Origin: an uncultured Paracoccaceae bacterium | GTDB lineage: Bacteria; Pseudomonadota; Alphaproteobacteria; Rhodobacterales; Rhodobacteraceae | Reading direction: 5' to 3' | Assembly: GCA_947503765.1 (NCBI GenBank) | Contig: CANNFA010000003.1 | Location: forward strand, 310,001-374,000 | DNA length: 64,000 nt | In this document: piece by piece, positions 1 through 7,472 of the stretch | Layout of the letters: every line of letters starts with the position of its first letter | Numbering within the stretch: the stretch's first letter is position 1 | The notes under the pieces: model-generated | Databases searched by the model: none | Seen by the model: only the letters and a program-made list of their open reading frames with translations | What the model was told of the DNA's origin: nothing | Position numbers and translations under genes: made by a program

Positions 1-426
1 CGCCTCGGCGACAGGCGCGAAGAAGGCGGGCAATTGCGCGGCCGCCTGCTCTGCCGTCCTGCCGGGCATCGGCTGGCGCTGCGCGGGCGATCCGTGGACC
101 AGCACCCGGCCGCCCATGGCTGCGCAGATATCCACCAGCCGCACCAGCACCGCGCGCGCCGCGTCCTGCGTCGCCGGATCGGTGATCGACAATTCGGGGT
201 ACGGCGCCAACAGCCAGTGCAGGCCGGTCACCTTCAGCCCGTGCTTTTCCACAGTTTCGCGGATCGCACCGACCTCGGCATCGGAGAGTTCATGGGGACG
301 CGGCACCAGCGAGCCAAGCGCCAGTTCCAGGCCCATATAGCCAAGCTCGGCCGCGATCTCGCATTGGCGGTCCAGCGAATGCCCCTCATTCGCCAGCGTC
401 TCGTTGCAATAGGTCAGATCAAACAT
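1..426 (-). CDS. Sugar phosphate isomerase/epimerase-like TIM-barrel protein, 3' end outside window
   Basis: The frame opens at an ATG at 426 and runs without a stop off the left edge, giving 142 codons of the N-terminal part. It starts MFDLTYCNETLANEGHSLDR and contains AAELGYMGLELALG and later VLVHGSPAQRQ, the pattern of the AP-endonuclease-2/xylose-isomerase-like barrel (hydroxypyruvate isomerase or sugar phosphate isomerase families). The exact substrate cannot be told. It overlaps the TetR gene upstream by 8 bp, so it should be translated with it and is the last visible gene of the tctCBA-tetR unit. A role in converting the compound imported by TctCBA is inferred from position only. Confidence 0.8.
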   Translation of the reverse strand, partial: MFDLTYCNETLANEGHSLDRQCEIAAELGYMGLELALGSLVPRPHELSDAEVGAIRETVEKHGLKVTGLHWLLAPYPELSITDPATQDAARAVLVRLVDICAAMGGRVLVHGSPAQRQPMPGRTAEQAAAQLPAFFAPVAEA

Positions 427-1090
427 CGCCGCGCCCCTCCGCCACGCCCGCAGGCGGCAGCGCCAGGTAGGCGATCAGCATGTCCGCCGCCTCGTCCGCC
501 TTCCGCGCCAGCCAGGCCTCGTCGATCGGCACGTTGAAGGTGGCGCGCAGCGTGTGCCGGTTCGAGACCGGAAAATAGCACAGCGACGCGATGGTGATGT
601 AGAACTCGCCCGGATCGACACGGCGGCGGAACCGCCCCTCGGCCGCACCGCGTTCCAGGATCGCGGTCAGCTTGGCCACCAGCGGCGACTGGATCTCGGC
701 CGCGTCGCCGATCTGCCGGATACTGCCCCCGCCCAGCAGGTTTTCCGTGTTCAGCATCGAGATGAACCACGGCTTGCGGATGAAGTGATCCATGGTGAAG
801 CGCACCAGTTCGCGGATCGCATCCTCGGGGGTCATCCCGTCGGTATCTAGATCGCGTTCGCCCTGCCGAATCTGCACGTAGCTTTCGCGCAGTGCCGCCT
901 TGTACAGTTCCGACTTGTCACCGAAATAGGCGTAGATCATCGGCTTGGAGACGCCCGCCCGCTCGGCGATCTCGTCCATCCGGGCACCGGCAAGGCCGTG
1001 GCCGGAAAACTCGGTCAGCGCGGCGGCAAGGATGCGCTTCTTCGATCTCGCCGCATCGCGTTTGGGGGCGTTCGCGGTCCGGTCGCTCAT
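419..1090 (-). CDS. TetR/AcrR family transcriptional regulator
   Basis: The protein has 223 residues and begins MSDRTANAPKRDAARSKKR. The N-terminal helix-turn-helix is clear (ILAAALTEFSGHGLAGARMD, then EIAERAGVSKPMIYAYFGDK), typical of TetR proteins. The rest is a helical ligand-binding domain. The chosen ATG at 1090 overlaps the tctA stop by 4 bp (ATGA), so the regulator is translated with the transporter it probably controls. The likely target is the 18-bp perfect palindrome in front of tctC, which would make the operon autoregulated. The inducer is unknown, perhaps the imported acid or a product of the downstream isomerase-like enzyme. Confidence 0.9.
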   Translation of the reverse strand: MSDRTANAPKRDAARSKKRILAAALTEFSGHGLAGARMDEIAERAGVSKPMIYAYFGDKSELYKAALRESYVQIRQGERDLDTDGMTPEDAIRELVRFTMDHFIRKPWFISMLNTENLLGGGSIRQIGDAAEIQSPLVAKLTAILERGAAEGRFRRRVDPGEFYITIASLCYFPVSNRHTLRATFNVPIDEAWLARKADEAADMLIAYLALPPAGVAEGRGDV

Positions 1091-2613
1091 GGCCGCGATT
1101 CCCGCGTGAAGCGGCCGATCAGGCGCGCGGCCTGGCGGCGCACCGGCGGCAGGTTGGCCGCGATGGACAGGATCACGATGGCCGCGAAACCGGCAGAGAT
1201 CGGCCGGGTGAAGAACGGCTCGAGCGAGCCGTTGGACAGCGTCAGTCCGCGCCGCAGGCTCTTGTCCAGAAGATCGCCCAGGATGATCCCCAGCACCAGC
1301 GGCGCCATCGGGTAGTTCATCTGCCGCAGAACGAAGCCGATCAGCCCGAAGGCGAACATCACCCATATCTCGAACAGGCGCTGGGTCAGCGCATAGGGGC
1401 CGATCACGCACAGCACGAAGATCACCGGCATCAGCCATTCACGCGGGATGCGCAGCACCATCACGAAGAGCCGCGTCAGCGTCAGTCCGTAGATCAGGAT
1501 GGCGATCGTGGCGAACAGCAGCATCGCCGCGATCAGGTAGACGAATTCGGGCGCCTCGAACATGATCATCGGGCCGGGGCGCACCCCGTGGATGAACAGG
1601 GCCGCGATCAGCACCGCCGCCGAGGCGGAGCCGGGCACTGCCAACGTCAGCGCCGGGATCAGCGAGCCGGGAACGACCGCGCTGTTGCCGGTCTCGGCGG
1701 CGGTCAGACCCTCCATCGAGCCCTTGCCGAAATCGTCCCGTTCCTTGCTGGTGCGCCGGGCCAGCGCGTAGGATCCCCAGGCGCCGATATCCTCGCCCAC
1801 GCCGGGAATGATGCCGATCAGCGTGCCGACGATGCCGGATCGCAGGATGGTGAACTTGTAGCGCCACACGTCGATGAAATGCGGCACGGTGCGGTCCGGG
1901 CCCTTCTTCTGGGCCACCATCTCCGCCTTGCGGCGCCACATCACGGTCAGAAGCTCGGCAAAGCCGAAGGCGCCGACCATTGCCGGGATCAGGCCGATAC
2001 CGCCGTTCAGATCGCCGATGCCGAAGGTGAAACGGATATGCGCATGGATCCCTTCCGAGCCGACCATGGCGACCAGAAGGCCCAGGATCCCCGCGATATA
2101 GCCCTTGAGCGGCGAGCCGCCGGCGGTCAGCTGCCCGGAAATCACGATGCCGAACACCGCCAGCCAGAAAAACTCGAACGAGCCGAAATCGAGCGCGACC
2201 TCGGCCAGCGGCGGTGCGACCAGCACCAGCACCAGGATGCCGACCATCGTTCCCAGCGCCGAGCCGACAGTGGCCAGCCCCATCGCATAGCGCGCCCTGC
2301 CCTGCTGCGCCAGCGGGAAGCCGTCAAGCGCGGTGGCCGCGCTGGCCGGCGTGCCGGGGATGTTCAGCAGGATGGCGCTGCGCGAGCCGCCGTAGATCGC
2401 GCCGACATACATGCAGATCAGCGTCAGGATCGCGGCGTCACGGTCCAGCGAATAGGTCAGCGTCGTCAGCAGCGCGACGCCCATCGTCGCGGTCAGGCCC
2501 GGCAGGCTGCCCACCACGATGCCCAGCAGCGTCGCCCAGGCGACGTGAAACAGGCTTATCGGCGTGGCCAGCGTGCCGATGGCGGCAACGAATTCTCCCA
2601 GCCCGCCGATCAT
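1087..2613 (-). CDS. tctA: Tripartite tricarboxylate transporter, large permease TctA
   Basis: A 508-residue polytopic membrane protein starting MIGGLGEFVAAIGTLATPIS, of the usual TctA length. Family features include GSLPGLTATMGVALLTTLTY near the N-terminus, IYGGSRSAILLNIPGTPASA, and a second similar half (IIPGVGEDIGAWGSYALARR). TctA is the roughly 12-helix subunit that carries solute across the inner membrane using an ion gradient. The ATG at 2613 was chosen because it overlaps the tctB stop by 4 bp; upstream in-frame codons would extend into tctB. Its own stop overlaps the TetR start by 4 bp. The substrate is not set by sequence: TTT systems take citrate, other carboxylates, phthalates and more. 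Confidence 0.93.
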   Translation of the reverse strand: MIGGLGEFVAAIGTLATPISLFHVAWATLLGIVVGSLPGLTATMGVALLTTLTYSLDRDAAILTLICMYVGAIYGGSRSAILLNIPGTPASAATALDGFPLAQQGRARYAMGLATVGSALGTMVGILVLVLVAPPLAEVALDFGSFEFFWLAVFGIVISGQLTAGGSPLKGYIAGILGLLVAMVGSEGIHAHIRFTFGIGDLNGGIGLIPAMVGAFGFAELLTVMWRRKAEMVAQKKGPDRTVPHFIDVWRYKFTILRSGIVGTLIGIIPGVGEDIGAWGSYALARRTSKERDDFGKGSMEGLTAAETGNSAVVPGSLIPALTLAVPGSASAAVLIAALFIHGVRPGPMIMFEAPEFVYLIAAMLLFATIAILIYGLTLTRLFVMVLRIPREWLMPVIFVLCVIGPYALTQRLFEIWVMFAFGLIGFVLRQMNYPMAPLVLGIILGDLLDKSLRRGLTLSNGSLEPFFTRPISAGFAAIVILSIAANLPPVRRQAARLIGRFTRESRP

Positions 2614-3110
2614 GGCAGCCGCACCAGAAAGCCGTAGCGGAACAGCGCCGCGACGCCCCAGCCGATGAAGGCGGCGAAGACGGCGATCCCCGCGATGGTG
2701 GGCAGGGACGGCCAGCGCCCGGTGTCGCCGTCGCGCAGGAACCACAGGGTGAAGCCGGCGACATAGACCGCCGTGGCCGGCGCGAAGGGCAAGGTGCCCA
2801 CCGCCGCCAGCGCGTAAAGCGCGGACCAGGCAACCACGGCCCAGAAATTGCCCCAGGCCACATTGTCGGTGTCGGTGCTCGGGGCGGCACCGTCCGGCGC
2901 CGCGCCGCGCCGCGCCGACCAGGCCAGCGCCAGCGCGCAGACGATCAGCGCCGCGCCCAGCAGCATCGGCACCAGGCCGGGGATCGAGGCGGGATGGATG
3001 CGGCGGACCTCCAGCCGGTCCATCACGTAGCCGCCATAGAGCGTCGCCGCGCCAAGCGCGAACAGCACAAGCGCGGTCACGCGGTCGGCAAATGCGGAAT
3101 CGAGGCGCAT
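2610..3110 (-). CDS. tctB: Tripartite tricarboxylate transporter, small permease TctB
   Basis: A 166-residue protein starting MRLDSAFADRVTALVLFALG, with four predicted membrane segments and the family's IHPASIPGLVPMLLGAALIV stretch. The C-terminal helix pair ends near residue 165. TctB is the small membrane partner of TctA. It lies 84 bp after tctC and overlaps tctA by 4 bp. An in-frame extension upstream to 3185 exists but would add a non-conserved, arginine-rich tail and occupy the hairpin region, so the ATG at 3110 is preferred. Confidence 0.9.
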   Translation of the reverse strand: MRLDSAFADRVTALVLFALGAATLYGGYVMDRLEVRRIHPASIPGLVPMLLGAALIVCALALAWSARRGAAPDGAAPSTDTDNVAWGNFWAVVAWSALYALAAVGTLPFAPATAVYVAGFTLWFLRDGDTGRWPSLPTIAGIAVFAAFIGWGVAALFRYGFLVRLP

Positions 3111-3153
3111 TCGGTCATATCCCGTTTTTCGGGTTTCGGATCGGGGGCGGAAA

Positions 3154-3183
3154 GCCGGGCGCACCGCAAAGCGCGCGCCCGGC
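3154..3183. promoter_or_regulatory. Intercistronic hairpin between tctC and tctB
   Basis: A 9-bp perfect stem, GCCGGGCGC (3154-3162) with GCGCCCGGC (3175-3183) and a 12-nt loop, lies just after the tctC stop. There is no T-run after it in the minus direction. Such hairpins between a binding-protein gene and its permease genes often protect the upstream message from 3' decay and so raise binding-protein levels; that role is inferred here. Confidence 0.6.
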
Positions 3184-3194
3184 AAAGAGGCGTC

Positions 3195-4217
3195 TTACAT
3201 GCCTTCGGGGCAGTCGATGCCGATCTCGGACGGATCGACCACCGCCTCGCCGCGGGTCACGCGGGCGCAGGCTTCGGCGATCACCACCGGCATCGCCTTT
3301 TCCAGCGCCGCATCGCCGTAGGAGGGCGCAAAGACCGCGCCGCGCTCGACCGCGTAGCTCTTGAGGATGTCGGAATTCATCACATGCTCGGCCCAGACCT
3401 TGTCGACCGTGTCATACACTTCCTGCGGGGCGCCCATGGGGATGAACACGCCGAAATAGTCCGGCGCGATCGGCATGTCGGGCATCCAGTTGGTGATCGG
3501 CGGGATCGGGTCCAGACCCTCGATCTCCAGCGGCTGGTCGGACAGCACCGCGAGCGGGCGGATCTTGCCGGCCTTGATCATCTCGGTCTGCTCCACCGCA
3601 AGCTGGGTGGTCGCCATCACCTCGCCCGAGGCGGCGGCCATCACGGCGGGGGCGCCGCCGTCATAGGTGACCATCCGCGCGCCAAGCTCGCCCTCTGCCG
3701 CTTCGGCCAGTGCCGCCATCGCCATGCCGCCCGACGAGTTCACGCCGGCGGTGCCGACGGTCACCTTCTCGGGCTCCTTCATCGCCTCGAGCAAGGCGCC
3801 GAAATCCTCGTAGGGGGCATCCTCGTTGACGCTGACCACCGGCACGTTCGCGACGTGCAGGTAGATGTGGTAATCCTCGATCGACGTATCCTCGACCAGC
3901 CCGGTCACCGAATAGGTGGCGTTGTTGGCGATCGCGTTGGCGGTCCAGGTATAGCCGTCGCGCGGCGCGTCCAGCGCGGCCTTGGTGCCGATGGACCCGG
4001 ACGCGCCGGGCTGGTTGACCACCACGACCGGGGTTCCCAGCGCCTCTTCGAGGATCGGGGCCACGATGCGCGTGACCTGGTCGGTCGAGCCGCCCGCCGA
4101 CCACGGAACGATGATGTTGATCGGCTTGTCCGGCTGCCATTGCGCCTGCGCCGGCAGTGCCGCCGCCCCCGCCAGCAGGGCCGCCGCCCCGAGTGTCGCC
4201 AGAGTCTTCGTGGTCAT
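3195..4217 (-). CDS. tctC: Tripartite tricarboxylate transporter, periplasmic substrate-binding protein TctC
   Basis: A 340-residue protein with a signal peptide (MTTKTLATLGAAALLAGAAA, cleavage likely after LPAQA) and the TctC/Bug family signature: WQPDKPINIIVPWSAGGSTD, then VVVVNQPGASGSIGTKA and DGYTW. It captures the carboxylate in the periplasm and passes it to TctAB. Two cysteines near the C-terminus could form a disulfide. The gene is the first of the operon, and its leader carries a GGGAGGA ribosome site close to the ATG and, further up, the TetR-type palindrome over a putative -10. Confidence 0.93.
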   Translation of the reverse strand: MTTKTLATLGAAALLAGAAALPAQAQWQPDKPINIIVPWSAGGSTDQVTRIVAPILEEALGTPVVVVNQPGASGSIGTKAALDAPRDGYTWTANAIANNATYSVTGLVEDTSIEDYHIYLHVANVPVVSVNEDAPYEDFGALLEAMKEPEKVTVGTAGVNSSGGMAMAALAEAAEGELGARMVTYDGGAPAVMAAASGEVMATTQLAVEQTEMIKAGKIRPLAVLSDQPLEIEGLDPIPPITNWMPDMPIAPDYFGVFIPMGAPQEVYDTVDKVWAEHVMNSDILKSYAVERGAVFAPSYGDAALEKAMPVVIAEACARVTRGEAVVDPSEIGIDCPEGM

Positions 4218-4239
4218 TGGTCATCCTCCCAATATTAAA

Positions 4240-4280
4240 CTACCTACCGGTAGGTAGCAAACGCACCCCGAGTCGGTCAA
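4240..4280 (-). promoter_or_regulatory. tctC promoter with TetR-type operator palindrome
   Basis: Positions 4240-4257 read CTACCTACCGGTAGGTAG, a perfect 18-bp palindrome, 22 bp in front of the tctC start. On the minus strand a TTGACC -35-like hexamer lies at 4280-4275, and a 17-18-bp spacer puts the -10 (CTACCT/TACCTA) inside the palindrome. A repressor bound here would cover the -10. The TetR protein encoded in the same operon is the obvious candidate; binding is inferred. Confidence 0.75.
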
Positions 4281-4413
4281 GCGCCGCGTTTCGGATGAAC
4301 TTTGGACGATATGGTACTGTTAATGCGTCGTTATTTCAGGCCTCGCCGATCCGATGCAACGGAAAAGCCGCTGTCGCCGCACGGTCTTTCGCCGCCACCG
4401 GATACGGAAATCC

Positions 4414-4863
4414 CTAGCCGCCCCGGCTGTCCGGCGGCGGCTGCCAGCCGGCGATGACCTTGCGCATAAGGTCGAGAAACTGCGCCCGCTCGGGGATGGT
4501 CAGGCCCGACAGCGCGCGGGCGTTTTCCGCCGCCGCCGCCGCCACGGCGGGCGTCTGCAAGCCGCGGGCCCGCTCCGTCAGCCAGACCCGCTGCACCCGC
4601 CCGTCCGTGTCGTCCTTGCGGCGGATCACCAGGCCGTCACGCTCCATCCGGTTCAACGTGTTGGCCATCGTCGCCTGTTCGATCCCCAGCGCGCCGACAA
4701 GCTGTTTCTGGGTGCGCCCGTCGCGCTGCCACAATTCCAGCAGAACCGGAAAGGTGCCCGTGGACAGGCCCATCGGCGTGATGCGCGCCTCAAGCCCGCG
4801 CTTGAACAGCCGCGCGACATGGTTGGCGAGATACCCCGCGGATTTGTCTTTCTCGAACTTCAT
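4414..4863 (-). CDS. MarR family transcriptional regulator
   Basis: A 149-residue protein beginning MKFEKDKSAGYLANHVARLF. It has the winged-helix pattern of MarR proteins: LELWQRDGRTQKQLVGALGI, EQATMANTLNRMERDGLVIR and the wing RRKDDTDGRVQRVWLTERAR. It is divergent from a small membrane protein and a cytochrome b561. The 86-bp gap holds two palindromes of the size MarR dimers bind, so autorepression and control of the divergent pair are likely. The ligand is unknown; many MarR proteins sense phenolics or oxidants. Confidence 0.9.
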   Translation of the reverse strand: MKFEKDKSAGYLANHVARLFKRGLEARITPMGLSTGTFPVLLELWQRDGRTQKQLVGALGIEQATMANTLNRMERDGLVIRRKDDTDGRVQRVWLTERARGLQTPAVAAAAAENARALSGLTIPERAQFLDLMRKVIAGWQPPPDSRGG

Positions 4864-4880
4864 GCCCGAACGCGTATCAC

Positions 4881-4919
4881 TTGCATAGCAGGCTATGCAA
4901 TGTTACATAGCGTGCTATG
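4881..4919. promoter_or_regulatory. Two tandem MarR-type operator palindromes
   Basis: Site 1 (4881-4900) has arms TTGCATAGC and GCTATGCAA around a 2-bp centre. Site 2 (4906-4919) has arms CATAGC and GCTATG around GT. They share the half-site CATAGC, and their centres are 22 bp apart, two helical turns, so two dimers could bind the same face. They fill the gap between the divergent marR and the membrane-protein/cytochrome b561 genes. Confidence 0.7.
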
Positions 4920-4948
4920 GAAATGAACCGAATCGCGGGAACACCAGG

Positions 4949-5398
4949 ATGATCAAGATATTGCACCCGATCGCCGGCGCCGCCGCGCTGCTGACGATCC
5001 TGACCTTCTGGCTGTCCACCGCGGCGGTCGAACTGTTCGCCGGACCCGCCGCCGTGACGGCGGTCAAGACCGCGATCCCATGGGGTTTCCTGCTGCTGAT
5101 CCCGGCGCTGATGGCGGCGGGCCTGTCCGGGATGCGGCTGGGCGCGGGGCGGCGCGGGAAACTGGTGGACCGAAAGCACCGGCGCATGCCCTTCATCGCC
5201 GCGAACGGGCTGCTGATTCTCGTTCCCTCGGCGCTGTTCCTGTCGGCGCGGGCGCAGGCCGGACTTTTCGACGCAACCTTTTACGCGGTCCAGGCGCTGG
5301 AATTGATTGCGGGCGCGGCGAACATCGTGCTTCTGGGCCTCAACATGCGGGACGGGCTGCGCATGACGGCAGGACGCCGCCGCGCGGTACCGGCCTGA
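4949..5398 (+). CDS. Small four-helix membrane protein of unknown function
   Basis: A 149-residue hydrophobic protein starting MIKILHPIAGAAALLTILTF. Four membrane segments are visible (about residues 5-25, 45-65, 80-100 and 115-140), with a basic linker KLVDRKHRRMPF. The first and last helices carry a few polar residues, but no catalytic motif is seen. The ATG at 4949 was chosen because upstream in-frame codons run through the operator region. It lies 36 bp in front of the cytochrome b561 gene, so a shared redox or membrane-electron role is possible but not shown. Confidence 0.7.
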   Translation: MIKILHPIAGAAALLTILTFWLSTAAVELFAGPAAVTAVKTAIPWGFLLLIPALMAAGLSGMRLGAGRRGKLVDRKHRRMPFIAANGLLILVPSALFLSARAQAGLFDATFYAVQALELIAGAANIVLLGLNMRDGLRMTAGRRRAVPA

Positions 5399-5434
5399 CA
5401 CCCCCTGCCCTGCCTTGCGCAAAGGAGACGATTG

Positions 5435-5968
5435 ATGAAAAGTACCTCCACCCGGTACGGCACGATCGCCGTGACGATCCACTGGCTGACCGCGGCGCTG
5501 ATCGTGGTGCTGCTGATCTCGGGGTTCCGGGCGGGCGGCATGACCGACACGGCCGCCAAGACCGACCTTCTGGCGCTGCATGCCCCGCTGGGCCTGGCGA
5601 TCCTGACGCTGACGCTGTTGCGCGTGGCCTGGTGGCTGTTCGCCGACACCCGCCCCGAGGACCTGCCGGGCACCGCGCCGCGCCAGCGCGCCGCCGCGCG
5701 CGGCATCCACCTGCTGCTCTACGTCGCCCTTCTGGGCATGGCGGCCAGCGGGATCGGCATGATGCTGCTGTCCGGCGCGGGCGAGGTGGTGTTCGGCGCC
5801 TCAGGCGCCGCCCTGCCCGATTTCAGAGAATACCTGCCGCGGGTGCCGCACGGTCTGGGCGCGCGGCTGATCCTGGCGCTGCTGGCGCTGCATGTGCTGG
5901 CCGCGCTCTGGCACCATTTCGTGCGGCGCGACGGGGCGCTGGCACGGATGTGGTACGGGCGCGGCTGA
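5435..5968 (+). CDS. Cytochrome b561 family membrane protein
   Basis: A 177-residue protein with four membrane helices and the histidines expected for b-type haem: VTIHWLTAALIV in helix 1, LLALHAPLG in helix 2, RGIHLLLYVALLG in helix 3 and LALHVLAALWHHF in helix 4. It resembles YodB/CybB-type di-haem proteins that move electrons between quinol and partners at the inner membrane. AAAGGAGA precedes the start. A TTG three bases upstream is in frame but the ATG is preferred. It probably shares a transcript with the preceding small membrane protein under the MarR palindromes. Confidence 0.88.
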   Translation: MKSTSTRYGTIAVTIHWLTAALIVVLLISGFRAGGMTDTAAKTDLLALHAPLGLAILTLTLLRVAWWLFADTRPEDLPGTAPRQRAAARGIHLLLYVALLGMAASGIGMMLLSGAGEVVFGASGAALPDFREYLPRVPHGLGARLILALLALHVLAALWHHFVRRDGALARMWYGRG

Positions 5969-5987
5969 CCGCACCGCCGGCGGCGCA

Positions 5988-6019
5988 CGGGCGCGGAAAA
6001 CGGCTGTTTTTCGCGCCCG
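5988..6019 (+). terminator. Stem-loop after the cytochrome b561 gene
   Basis: Arms CGGGCGCGGAAAAC (5988-6001) and GTTTTTCGCGCCCG (6006-6019) pair over 14 positions with a single G-U and a GGCT loop, 20 bp after the stop. The U-run sits inside the stem, which is unusual for a simple intrinsic terminator. It could act as a terminator or as a 3' stabiliser. Confidence 0.6.
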
Positions 6020-6153
6020 ATACGTGATACCTGGATGCCGGGCCATTGGCGATGGCGTCGCCGGGGCACACGCGCCCCCGCCCATCCTTCCCTCCTGAAC
6101 GCCGGGACGTTCAACCGGGCGGCCGTTGGCGGCCCGCGCTTTCGGAGGTCGCC

Positions 6154-7389
6154 ATGACTCATGCGGATCACGACACAGCCACGGCCGGACGGCCGGAATT
6201 CTTCACCTTCCACAACGGCGAAAAGGCGCCGCTGCCGTTCAGCCGCGCCGAATACGACCGCCGCCTTGCCGGCCTGCGCGGGATCATGGAAGCCGGGAAC
6301 ATCGAGGCCGCGATCCTGACCTCGATGCACGGGATCGCCTATTATTCGGGCTTTCTCTACTGCTCGTTCGGGCGCCCCTATGCCTGCGTGGTCACGCAGG
6401 ACCGCGCGGTCACGGTGTCGGCCAATATCGACGGCGGCCAGCCCTGGCGGCGCAGCGAAGGCGAGAATATCGTCTATACCGACTGGAAGCGCGACAATTT
6501 CTGGCGCGCGGTGCGCGAGATCGCGGGCGGTGCCCGCCGGGTCGGGATCGAGGGCGATCACCTGACGCTGGCGCAGAACGCCAAGCTGGCGGAGTTCCTG
6601 GGCGCCGAAGCGGTGGACATCGCGGGTGCCACGATGACCCAGCGGATGGTGAAATCGGCCGAGGAGATCGCGCTGATCCGCGAGGGCGCGCGCATCGCCG
6701 ATATCGGCGGCGCGGCGGTGCGGGATGCGATCCGGATCGGCGTGCGCGAGATCGACGTGGCCATGGCGGGGCGCGACGCGATGGAGGCCGAAATCGCCCG
6801 CGCCCACCCGGACAGCGAAATCCGCGACAGCTGGGTCTGGTTCCAGTCGGGGCTGAACACCGACGGGGCGCACAACCCGGTGACGACGCGCAAGCTGCAC
6901 GCCGGCGACATCCTGAGCCTGAACACCTTTCCCATGATCTCGGGCTATTACACCGCGCTGGAGCGGACATTGTTCCTGGGCGAGCCGGACGCGGCGTCGC
7001 TGAAGATCTGGGAGGCGAACGTGGCCGCGCACGAGCTGGGCCTCGGGCTGATCCGCGAAGGCGCGACCTGCTCGGGGATCTGCGCCGAGATCAACGACTT
7101 CTTCGCCGCGAAGGATCTGCTGCGATACCGGTCCTTCGGCTATGGCCATTCCTTCGGCATCCTGTCGCATTACTACGGCCGCGAGGCGGGGCTGGAGCTG
7201 CGCGAGGACATCGACACCGTGCTGGAGCCGGGCATGGTCGTGTCGATGGAGCCGATGCTGACCCTGCCCGAGGGCACGCCGGGCGCGGGCGGCTACCGCG
7301 AGCATGACATCGTGGTGCTGGGGCCGGACGGGCCGGAGAACATCACCGGCTTCGGCTATGGCCCCGAGCACAACATCGTCGCGGTATAG
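6154..7389 (+). CDS. Creatinase (creatine amidinohydrolase)
   Basis: A 411-residue M24-fold (pita-bread) protein very close to Pseudomonas creatinase along its whole length (about 400 residues). Matching stretches include SGFLYCSFGRPYACVV, SANIDGGQPWRR, NTDGAHNPVTTRK, RSFGYGHSFGILSHYYGREA and EPGMVVSMEPM. From memory of the Pseudomonas enzyme, the residues that bind and hydrolyse creatine (Arg in SFGRPY, His in DGAH, His in GYGHSFG, Glu in SMEP, His in YREHD) are all present, and the fold is used without metal. The product would be sarcosine plus urea. The ATG at 6154 follows a GGAGG site; an in-frame upstream extension is non-conserved. No sarcosine oxidase or creatininase gene is adjacent. 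Confidence 0.9.
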   Translation: MTHADHDTATAGRPEFFTFHNGEKAPLPFSRAEYDRRLAGLRGIMEAGNIEAAILTSMHGIAYYSGFLYCSFGRPYACVVTQDRAVTVSANIDGGQPWRRSEGENIVYTDWKRDNFWRAVREIAGGARRVGIEGDHLTLAQNAKLAEFLGAEAVDIAGATMTQRMVKSAEEIALIREGARIADIGGAAVRDAIRIGVREIDVAMAGRDAMEAEIARAHPDSEIRDSWVWFQSGLNTDGAHNPVTTRKLHAGDILSLNTFPMISGYYTALERTLFLGEPDAASLKIWEANVAAHELGLGLIREGATCSGICAEINDFFAAKDLLRYRSFGYGHSFGILSHYYGREAGLELREDIDTVLEPGMVVSMEPMLTLPEGTPGAGGYREHDIVVLGPDGPENITGFGYGPEHNIVAV

Positions 7390-7400
7390 GCGGAACCGCT

Positions 7401-7450
7401 GGGGGGCTGTCTGCCCCCCAGACCCCCCGAAGGTATTTCGGGCAAGATGA
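7401..7450. repeat. Dispersed GGGGGGC-hairpin repeat, copy 1
   Basis: GGGGGGC (7401-7407) and GCCCCCC (7413-7419) form a 7-bp stem, followed by a CCCCCCGAAGGTATTTCGGG segment that can form a second small hairpin and then GCAAGATGAG. Related copies lie at 31572, 39269 and 52153. This one sits between the convergent creatinase and gspN genes, where it could stop transcription from both sides. Confidence 0.75.
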
Positions 7451-7472
7451 GGTGGGCAGCGGTTCGGTCCGC

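Noticed and set aside
2214-4238. A long plus-strand open frame across tctBC
   Set aside because: Arginine-, proline- and histidine-rich shadow of TctB and TctC; no start context or domain.
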